A stretch of 64,000 nucleotides of DNA. Source: Lunularia cruciata (Eukaryota > Streptophyta > Marchantiopsida > Lunulariales > Lunulariaceae). The translations under genes were made by a program, and so were the position numbers. The DNA lies in contig OX419756.1 in NCBI GenBank assembly GCA_948567375.1, positions 8,685,001 to 8,749,000 on the forward strand, read 5' to 3'. The notes beneath the pieces are model-generated. The model saw nothing but the letters and a program-made list of their open reading frames with translations, had not been told where the DNA came from and ran no database searches. Within the stretch, counting starts at the first letter, position 1, and each line of letters opens with the position of its first letter. Positions 56,200 to 64,000 of the stretch are shown here, in pieces.

Positions 56200-58640
56200 A
56201 TAGCATAATTATGGTCTTGGATTTGGCCACATAGAGTGATTACCATTGGAGGTTTTAGATTATCAGCCAGAGCAGCCTTTATGTCTTGGTAGGTCGCTTT
56301 TTGCATAAGCATTGTGCATTGTCTCTTGCCTTTCCTTAGGAGGCTTGTTAGGGATGGAATATGAGCACCTTAGAGATTACTTTCAGGCATATGATCTTTC
56401 TAGTAGTTTTATCAAGTTGTTTCAGGTGGTTGTAGCAATAGCAAGAGGAGACATTCCTACATCTATTAGTCGGGTGTTAGGTGCTAGTCTACTCGCAATG
56501 GAGGAGTACAAGGGGTGCATTAGGCCGATTGTTAATGGAAAGATCTTTTTGCGTTTGGTCACCCGCACCATTGTCCTTCAACATCATTCTGACTTCCAAC
56601 AACACCTCAATCCACATTAGTTTGGAGTAGCTACACTTGGAGGATGTGAGCCTATATCTATAGGCATTAGGGCACTCTTAGATATCCATCCAGAGTGTTC
56701 ATCCTATAGGTAGATGTTAAGAACTCTTTTAATAGTGTCTCATGTGCATCCATCTTTAGAGAGCTTAGGGAGGTGGGTGGATACTTGGTGAGTCTTATTC
56801 CTTTTATGCGGTCTTTTTATGGCTCTCCTGCTTCCTTTTATTATCAGCATGGTTATTTACAAGAAGGAGTAACCGTCTTGGAATCAATTGTTGGTACAAG
56901 TTAGGGACATCCTTTAGGTGGACACTTATTTGCCATGGCTTACTTTAGAGCTCTCTTATCTACTACTTTGCCATGCTAGGTTGTGTATTTCTCTCCTTGG
57001 TTGATGATACACACATCATGGGCCCTATAGATCATATTAGGCAGGCCTTTGAGCACTTGACTACCAAGGTACATCTAGTAGGCTTGAGAATCAAGGTGTC
57101 AAAGTGCAGGGCATGGTTCCCTTTAGATATCCCTCCCCACCTTGAGCTTTTAGCGGGATGTATCACATCTATAGATGGACTACATGTTATTGGAGTGCCA
57201 GTATGATCTAAGGATTTTGTCATACACTTCTTAGACGTTGCCCTTGTAGAGGATGTGGATGACCTTACATTATTAGGAGATTTAGATGTAGCATTTGGTA
57301 TACGCTCCTCTAGTATTGCTCGTTGACCGAGTTACCTCCATGTGGATGACCTTCCTTTACTAGGAGATCCACATGTGGAATTTGGTGTACTCTCCTCTAG
57401 TATTGCTCATTGATAGACTTACCTCCTTTGCACAATTCTCCCTCCTTGTCCTTCCTATCAAGTCTGAGAGCCTTTGAAAGGAGGATTATGGGAGTCTTTG
57501 GTGAAATTATTGGACCAAGGACATTTGAGTGTGTGATGGTGGATTTGGCACGTAGACAATGGCTCTGCCAATCTCATGTGGAGGGATTGGCTTGCTATCT
57601 ATGGAGGAGATAACACCTAAAGTGTTTTTTGGGTAGTTGAGCCTCTTGGCACCCTTACTTTCCTCTCATTTTGTGGTTGTTGATAGGCTGGTTTTGGAGA
57701 CTTATGTGATAGAGGTGGAGGAGGGATCCTTTTCTCTCTAGATGTTATTGTGGTAGACAAGAGATAGTCTATCCCCACAGGCACACGAGGTCTTTCCATC
57801 TTTTGCTTCACTATCGTTAGATTGGACTAGAGATTTACAATCTTCCTTGATGGAGCTACATTGTGAGTATATGCTACATTCTCTCTTAGTTGATTCATCC
57901 ATTCCTCAGGCTACTAGAGCACATCTTTGCTCTTGCTCCGGCAAGGGTGCAAGCTCTTAGATCCAAGCTCAACCTTGCATTAGGGCATTTTGACTCGCAC
58001 CAACTACTTTTTCTATAGCGATAAGGTTTTGCCTAGGTTTGGTCCACCTATCTACATCTTCATTACTCACTTGTGAGTGTGGTTCTACACTAGATGCAAC
58101 ACCGGTCCAAATGATATGATGTACTTTTGGAAGACAAAGGATAGCTACCCATGATGCTATTGGGGACATAGTGTTTTCTATGGCATAAGAGAGTGAATAC
58201 TTGGCTTGGAGTGAGTGTTTGTATGTTTGGCAGATGACATGTGTCAAGGCAGACTTATACTTGGTCTGAGATGATCAGGTGATAGTAGCGGTTGTGTTGG
58301 TTATGGACCCTAGGCGTGATGCAATTTCAGAGGGAGTGACTACCCATCCCCTTGGATGGGTGGCGAGTGCAGCAGCAGCTTGCAAGGTGTCCAAGTATAG
58401 GGGCATGCAGCGAGGTCACCTCTTTGTTCCTCTAGCCTTGGAGTTATATGGAGTGATGGAAACGGTATTTGCCACATTGGTCAGGAAATGCACGAGAGCT
58501 TATCATGTTAAACGCCAAGGGTACCACTCTCACTCTCATACTTTGTAGCATATTTTAGATCCCATGTGTCCATTGCTCTACAAAGGATAGTGGCTAGGGT
58601 AATCTATAGGAGAGCAATCACACTAGGTGATGCTTCTTAG
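56200..58640 (+). pseudogene. Decayed non-LTR reverse transcriptase (LINE-like)
   Basis: Scattered plus-strand frames carry GCIRPIVNGKIFLRLVTRTI and HQFGVATLGGCEPISIGIRA (56490-56680), then CVFLSLVDDTHIMGP (56980-57030), the RT catalytic box with LVDD, followed by VGLRIKVSKCRAWFPLDIPP. Downstream, 58279-58548 encodes TTHPLGWVASAAAACKVSKY and RGHLFVPLALELYGVMETVF, collinear with the C-terminal part of such proteins. Dozens of stops and frameshifts show it is old. An 87-bp tandem duplication lies at 57253-57426. No flanking repeats are visible, as expected for non-LTR elements. Confidence 0.75.
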
Positions 58641-59428
58641 GATATTTCAATTGTTTGTAGACCGGATAACTTGCATAGCTAGGATATCTTAGGTGTAGTA
58701 GTGCAGATTTCACATATCTACTCTATTGGGGTTTACTCCCATTTTACCTATTTTGTCTCAGCCTTGTCGGGCTTGATGAAGTCTTCCCGTCCTTAGTGTT
58801 TTCTACGCGGTCGCACTCTTCACGATTTGGCCACGTCATGCCTGGAATAGAGTCGTATAAACCGACCAGATATTGGATAACATCATACGGAAAATAGAAA
58901 GAGCTTCGAGTATAGAACCCTGCAGCAGATCCTTGACATCAAAACGATTATCAACAACTCAGGAGACATCTGATTCTGAGAGAGGTACAGGCTTACCTGG
59001 TCGTATAGAGTAGTCAACCAGATCTGTCAACGGGTTCTATTGGAACGAGCTCCAGATCTACAGCATACTGGAGCCAAAGTGATATTCCCTTCACATTATC
59101 ACTAATGGTTAAAGCATCGTATACTTGAGCTCCATGACAGGAAGTTTTCGTGGAATCGATATAAAGGATCTAGCTTACAAAAAGTTAAATCGAGGTATAC
59201 TGGATGAGATATGAAATGTGAGTTAACTTCTAAGAGACCTCAGGATCACTACCGCATTTTGAAAAGTTGTCCTAAACGGTTTGGGACATTAAGGTGATCT
59301 GACGCATGTACCCGGGATTTAGCTTGCATGCATCAATTTTGGAATTCAAACACATTTAACTTCTCGCTCCTCACGAGACTGGAACTCTTCGCTTGTACAT
59401 CGAGCTTGCTTACCAAATCTGTTGAAAC
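58641..59428. other. Intergenic DNA downstream of the lectin gene
   Basis: No supported frame. No TE similarity noticed. Confidence 0.5.
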
Positions 59429-59434
59429 TTTATT
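59429..59434 (-). terminator. Polyadenylation signal of the lectin gene
   Basis: AATAAA on the minus strand, about 135 bp after the lectin stop codon; a reasonable 3' UTR length. It is the nearest exact AATAAA downstream. Confidence 0.5.
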
Positions 59435-59568
59435 TCAAAGCGAACAAAGTCGCTTAATACACAAAGCCTCACTCGACATTGTGACGGTACTACACCTCCA
59501 CTTGAGTTTCAACCACCAGACTCCAATAACATACACTATAATCCGAGTCACATCTCGATCACAACAAC

Positions 59569-60009
59569 CTATTTGTTGTTGAGAATGGTGACAGTTGCGT
59601 AAAGGGTGCGGTCGTCCTCCTTATAGTAGTCCACCTTGAGCTGCACATTCTTGGATGTCTTCTTCTCCAGATGCGCAAGCTGCTTCCACAGCATCCCATT
59701 GTTCTCATTCCCTTCCTCGTAGTACGTCGGATGGATCAGAACGCCGGTGTCTTTCGGGGCGGCATCCGCCACAATGTCGCACCAACGCTTATAGTTGTGG
59801 ATGCCGAGCGCCACCAGGAACGAGTCGCCTTGCGGGCTCCGGAAGCGCAGCATGCCGGAAGTGCCACTGTCACCCATAGTAAGCGTCTGCTGGCCATCGA
59901 CTTCCGCCCAGGTGCCTCCATTGGCGTAGTGCCAGACCGTCTTCTCGACGATGCTGTACCAGTCCTGGGGATTGGTCTGGATGACCCTCACGTGGATCGT
60001 ATAAGTCAT
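59569..60009 (-). CDS. Fungal fruit-body-type lectin (Agaricus bisporus agglutinin family)
   Basis: A complete, uninterrupted 146-residue intronless frame. The whole length matches the fungal fruit body lectin family (Pfam FB_lectin), whose members are about 143 residues: an N-terminal strand MTYTIHVRVIQTNPQDW, VEKTVWHYANGGTW (22-34), LTMGDSGTSGMLRF (43-56), and the most conserved block GIHNYKRWCDIVADAA (69-84). Family members form beta-sandwich tetramers that bind Gal-beta-1,3-GalNAc and GlcNAc through two sites; ligand residues in the GTSG and HNYKRWCDI segments are kept, while the later loop (about 98-110) differs. No signal peptide is visible, so it is probably cytoplasmic. ATG context GATCATGA has A at -3. 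The coding region is visibly GC-richer than its flanks. The family is fungal but reported from liverworts and a moss; a transferred origin is inferred. Confidence 0.93.
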   Translation of the reverse strand: MTYTIHVRVIQTNPQDWYSIVEKTVWHYANGGTWAEVDGQQTLTMGDSGTSGMLRFRSPQGDSFLVALGIHNYKRWCDIVADAAPKDTGVLIHPTYYEEGNENNGMLWKQLAHLEKKTSKNVQLKVDYYKEDDRTLYATVTILNNK

Positions 60010-60165
60010 GATCGCAAAATGTCAGTAGTGATGGTTCGAGAGGAGCTAAGAGTGGTGAACGAAGAGCAACAGATCGTCTGATCTCTCGTAAGTATATTTG
60101 CCGCAGGAGCTGGGTCGAGTTCTGAGCATGCAGTGAAGTGGGAGCCAGGTCGATTATATATAGGA
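60010..60165 (-). promoter_or_regulatory. Core promoter and 5' UTR of the lectin gene
   Basis: On the minus strand CTATATATAAT (60153-60163) is a good plant TATA box, 144 bp before the ATG. A start site about 30 bp downstream would give a 5' UTR near 115 bp. No upstream ATG competes in an obvious long frame. Confidence 0.6.
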
Positions 60166-60270
60166 TGAATCCTACGTCGAGATGAGTTCCTGGTTGCTCG
60201 ATTCTTCGAATTTTGCAGAGATGCACCTCGATCCTCCCACGCTCTTCTCATGGGATTACAACCGACTCCA

Positions 60271-60620
60271 GTGAACGCTCAGCTTGGGTTGATCGTGAAC
60301 TCTACAATTGTTATGTTCAAAAGTCATAGGTTTTCTAATCTGTAAAGAGAAGTAACAAAATATTCTTAAGATTGTTGATTAAACTATCTCAATACTCATC
60401 TACTACTCCTTGTGATAATATAGGTGAATATATCCGAAAAGGAACCATCTACTAAGAGCCTGAGTGTTCCAGACCGTCACCATCAACCTCGAGGACCAAA
60501 ACTAATGCACCTGTCCAGACTATCAGGAACCACAGTCGAAGAGGGTGGTCTACATAAACTGTTCTCACAGGAGTAAAGAGTAACTCAAACCCCGTGAATT
60601 TGGTATTTACAATTCAGTTT
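60271..60620. repeat. Diverged tandem duplication upstream of the lectin, unit 1
   Basis: GTGAACGCTCAGC...GATCGTGAACTCTACAATT...AACCTCGAGGA...GTGGTCTACAT...TTTGGTATTTACAATTCAGT is collinear with unit 2 at a spacing of about 445-455 bp. The unit lies from about 110 to 460 bp upstream of the lectin TATA box. Confidence 0.7.
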
Positions 60621-60715
60621 TTGTTTCTGATTTAAGCTTGGGGTCCTATTTTAAATTTCAATTGATATACTTTTGGCCGACATTCAGCTTGATTCTTCTA
60701 CTAAGCTTTTGTGCG

Positions 60716-61075
60716 GTGAACGCGTACACTGGATAATCGTGAACCCTACAACTATTCTGCTGGAAAAATTATGCACTCTGTACTCTTAAAAGCAGATAAC
60801 AAAAGTTCTGATTGTTGTCTAAGCTATTGTCAAGTCAAATTTATCCGCTATTTCTCATGATTAGATGCTACCATCAGTCATATATATTATGAGCGTAAGT
60901 TTCCACAACGATCACGATCAACCTCCAAGGAGTTACGTTACGTGAATTCATCTAGTATCCTGACTTTGGCTTTGGGATACACAGTTGCAGAGGAGAGGTT
61001 GTCTACATCAAATGTCCGAGCAGGAGGGAAGAAGAATTGCAATTTACCATGAACTTGGGATTTGCACTGCATTTC
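60716..61075. repeat. Diverged tandem duplication upstream of the lectin, unit 2
   Basis: Collinear with unit 1: GTGAACGCGTACACTGG, ATCGTGAACCCTACAACTAT, GATCAACCTCCAAGGAG, GGTTGTCTACATCAAATG, TTGGGATTTGCACTGCATTT. By eye roughly two thirds of aligned bases agree, with small indels. No lectin-like coding sequence lies between the units. Confidence 0.7.
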
Positions 61076-62061
61076 CATGTTGTGTGATGGAAGCTTAGGT
61101 AGTTTCTAGTCTGTAACTTAGTTAAGTTTGCATTTTCTTTTTAATTACGTTCAAATTCTTTGTTCTAGTTTCCGATTTCAAAAATTGTAACAGACCGGCG
61201 GCCGTGTTATGTCTTTGAAATTAAATCTGTGACTCAGGGCAATTATCTTAAGGAGGGTGAATCTAGGTTGAAACGTCACTATCCCTCCCTGTGGGTTTGA
61301 ATTCTCGATAACGAAGAGAGATTTTGTATTTCTACAGAGAAGGAAGGAGGATATTTAGGGTGAAACTTTAGTGCATGCTTCCTTCTCTACATGCAAGTGA
61401 CTAAAACCGCTTCTGTACATTTTTACCATCTTTTATTTCTATCTTGTAAAATTTTACAACCGTGCTTTTCTAGAGTTTAGAAGACTGCTCACGGTCACCT
61501 AAGCACACGGTGAGCCATCTAAGTGAGTCTTCAAAAATTCGAGGGTCAGTTCTGAGTACCGTACGGTTGCTTGTCCGAGATGACAAACATAAATCCGACG
61601 GGAATTTAAGGTGGGTTCTAATGTCCTAGCGTGACGTTATTGCTTGTGCTCGATGACTTAAGGTTGTCAGAAATCTGAGATTGACCGTCAAGATAGATCA
61701 AAACGCGGCGAACCGAGACGTGAAGAGGAGCAAAGGAAACTATTGCTCCTGCGGGATCCAAATCGTGACATCTTACAAAACTTTATTTCCAATTCGAGAA
61801 CAACATCGCTGTGGACAAAAGAAAACGGATGATGATAACGTCAATATTGTACTCGATGAGGTGTAAACAGTTTGATGCAATATCGAATGTATTTCATCTC
61901 ACTTCTAATTTCTTGTCTAATCCTAAAGCCGAAACACGTGCGAAATACTTTTGATTTTGGAAATTTGATATCAGGATATATAGTTGATCTTCTCGTTGGC
62001 TTTGGTACTTCCCCTTTGTTTTCTTCTAGATGATGATGGCACTCCCATCAACGACAATACT
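61076..62061. other. Intergenic DNA
   Basis: A 61-codon plus frame (61681-61866) has a cysteine-containing middle but no recognised domain and I do not support it as a gene. No TE remnants noticed. Confidence 0.4.
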
Positions 62062-62117
62062 TTCGAGATAATGTTACAAATTGAACTCCAATCTCCGTTT
62101 TGTAACATTATCTCGAA
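62062..62117. repeat. Perfect 19-bp inverted repeat with 18-nt loop
   Basis: TTCGAGATAATGTTACAAA (62062-62080) is exactly complementary to 62099-62117. Pairing stops at a mismatch on both sides. It could be a hairpin RNA, a small DNA-transposon remnant or a binding-site palindrome; context does not decide. Confidence 0.8.
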
Positions 62118-63502
62118 TTCTCGTTTTCCGGTCTTCGACGTCATCACTCATAATAGGATTAAATAAATATCATAAGTAGCGAACATCAGTCTATATTTCT
62201 AGTAATACGCACTAATACATAGTCTAAGGTTTGTTTAGTTTGCACTGTCATGGGTTTCGAGGAGTGGATAAATTCTAGAAGTTAGTCTAGATGTTTTCGA
62301 TCTGAGAGCGAGTTTTTTATATCTATGGGACTAACCCATAGACATCGAGGATTTTATTTACTTTGAATTATCATGCAATTGGATATTGTCTTTCTCCACT
62401 TCAAATCACTTTTTCCTGACGGAAAATATAATTCTCATGGTGTTATGTTGTGGAGTAACGACTACGAATCCGTATTTAACTCCATCGTGATTTTCTGGTA
62501 AGTGAGATCATTCTTAAGCATAACAAATAGCGCTTAATTTAAATAACAAATAGCTGTTGAGTTTTACGCAAAGTAATAGTAATTCGAATATCTAGTTCAC
62601 ATGTGTCATGAGTCGGAAACTGGCCGAAGATTCTTCTTCAATTTTTAATATTAAGGGAGTAACTCGTAGACATCGAGGATTTTTTCTGGATCATCCTCGA
62701 GTTGTGTCTGCAACGTGTGAATTTCTGATGGGATAGTGAGACTGATGGCAATGTCCTAAATTGAAATATGGACACGTAGATTCACGGACACATGTTTCCC
62801 TATCTTTTACCCCAATGGTTTTTCATTGTAAGGGATTGATGAGGGTTAGCGATCTTCCCATCCTTCACGCGCAGTCGGTTTCCATGCTTAATTGGGGTTT
62901 TCCATCCTACGTGGTCGCCTTTCCTTTGATGCATGGACATATATATTCGCTACCATTGCGACACCACGTGATGCAAGTATGTTGTGTGGATGCTGTGGAG
63001 TAGTTGAAGAAGGGTCCCCTGTAATAGACCTGAAATGGCTTTTCCGCACACGCCGGCTGATACGGCCGGGAAATTTGTCTTCAAGCGCGTTTAATTCGGG
63101 TCCGCAGCTGTTGTCACTGGCGTCTGACGTGATGTGGTCTTACGTCATCTTCTTGTCTGACAGCCTTAAGATATCCAGACGCTTAAATTGAAGCAGGGCT
63201 TGTACGTAAAAGGCCCCAATTCATCTAAGGGCAGCCTTCGGCTAGCTACATGCAGTTGTTTTGGCTAAGACTTTGGACCCTCTTACTGTGCTGGAAGAAG
63301 GCGACCCCATGTGATAACAAGAAGATCTCATCTAGTATAGATAAGACGGAAAGAAGAACGCGACCGCGTCTGAAAACAAGTAGGTAGGGAGTCAAAGGAG
63401 AAATGTTATAAACTTCGAGAATTCTACTTTTCAAATCAAGAAAAGAGCACTGCCGAAGGTTCTGAATTGGCGGTCAGGTGGTAGACCCTGGTCGACAAGA
63501 AC
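62118..63502. other. Intergenic DNA
   Basis: Frames at 62761-63003 and 62892-63191 overlap one another and have no recognisable domain. No supported gene. Confidence 0.4.
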
Positions 63503-63824
63503 ATGGCTCCTTCCCTACTGCTTGTTATCAAGTTCTTTCCTATTATCATTGTGGTTGCGGCGCTTCCCGTCCAATCACGTCATGGCTAAGATAGGGTCCC
63601 CTGCCGCCACCTCAGCTCCCGCAGGAAGTAACGCCGTCATCTTGGACAAGAAGCATTCCGGGAATCACAAGGAACTCTCGAACTTTTTAAATGCAATTCG
63701 ATGGCTCACCGTGTGCTCAAGTGAAGTATCAATCTATGAAACTGTAGAAAAGCATGGTTGTAAATTATACACAAGGAAAAAAATTGTGAAGGAAAGGTTA
63801 AGGTCTAGATATGGAGAGGTGTAG
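63503..63824 (+). pseudogene. Possible secreted-protein exon, frame broken
   Basis: An ATG at 63503 opens MAPSLLLVIKFFPIIIVVAA then LPVQSRHG, a convincing signal peptide (hydrophobic core, A-L-P-V-Q-S cleavage region), ending at TAA 63587. An overlapping frame (63580-63824) continues with MAKIGSPAATSAPAGSN and HKELSNFLNAIRWLTVCSSE. Either a one-base frameshift or an unrecognised splice would join them; chance is also possible. No family is recognised. The gene could continue past 64000. Confidence 0.25.
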
Positions 63825-64000
63825 AGAGGGCTTAACTTGCAATGAGGATAGAGTAGGAAGTAAGCTCTGAAGTTTTCGAATTTCCTCCTTCCTTCCCTGT
63901 AAAAACGAAAAGCTCTTTCCCTCACGGAAAATTTTAAAGTGACCCTCAATGTTTTGGACGGCCAAAGCTAGAGTGTGCACGTTACTTACGATTCTACTCA

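Noticed and set aside
59655-60081. Plus-strand frames of 74 and 136 codons over the lectin
   Set aside because: They are antisense shadows of the GC-rich lectin coding region; no domain and no promoter.
61681-61866. 61-codon plus-strand ORF
   Set aside because: Short, no recognised domain, no promoter or conservation evidence from this sequence alone.
1-64000. CRISPR arrays, bacterial operons, tRNA or rRNA genes
   Set aside because: None seen. Repeats are LTRs, coding motifs are eukaryotic retroelement types, and no tRNA or rRNA consensus was recognised by eye; a tRNAscan run would be decisive.

Overview
The window looks like nuclear DNA from a land plant, most likely a bryophyte (liverwort or moss). 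About 52 kb is nested, mutated LTR retrotransposon sequence of plant types. The one clearly intact host gene, at 59569-60009 on the minus strand, encodes a fungal fruit-body-type lectin, a family otherwise fungal but reported from bryophytes. There are no prokaryotic features. The species is inferred; nothing in the sequence proves it.

I use these family labels. A = Ty3/gypsy chromovirus, LTR about 740 bp, ends TGTAATAC...GTATTACA. B = Ty3/gypsy with 2227-bp LTRs, ends TGTCGT...ACGACA. C = Ty3/gypsy with LTR about 555 bp, ends TGTC...GACA. E = gutted chromovirus-like element. X, Z, W, Q = LTR types seen mostly without their own coding regions.

Layout. 1-15513: a minus-strand A element (running off the left edge) is split in its gag by a nearly complete plus-strand B element (2852-13296). 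15514-18516: a W-type element with an unknown accessory ORF. 19045-22982: Z LTR and E element. 23876-30146: X LTRs, a gag-PR remnant, a W LTR lying between a primer site and a polypurine tract, and a coiled-coil ORF. 30147-44253: an X LTR split by a 13.4-kb C element, which itself contains two solo A LTRs, a Z LTR and a deleted plus-strand A element carrying another X LTR. 44254-47912: remainder of the W-type accessory-ORF element plus a gag remnant. 47913-53655: X, Q, Z and A fragments. 53656-56100: AT-rich DNA with no gene seen. 56200-58640: decayed non-LTR reverse transcriptase. 58640-64000: TE-poor DNA with the lectin gene, a diverged tandem duplication upstream of it, a perfect 19-bp inverted repeat, and a possible secreted-protein exon at the right end.

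No retroelement here has an intact polyprotein frame. B is closest, with LTRs about 98% identical by eye, so it is the youngest recognisable large insertion. The lectin gene has its own TATA box, start context and polyadenylation signal on the minus strand and looks functional.

The most unusual signals are: the fungal-type lectin; a duplicated ~55-residue domain of unknown function encoded both in the B LTRs and in the A leader; heat-shock-element-like arrays upstream of the TATA box in Z LTRs; and a long unknown accessory ORF on W-type elements.
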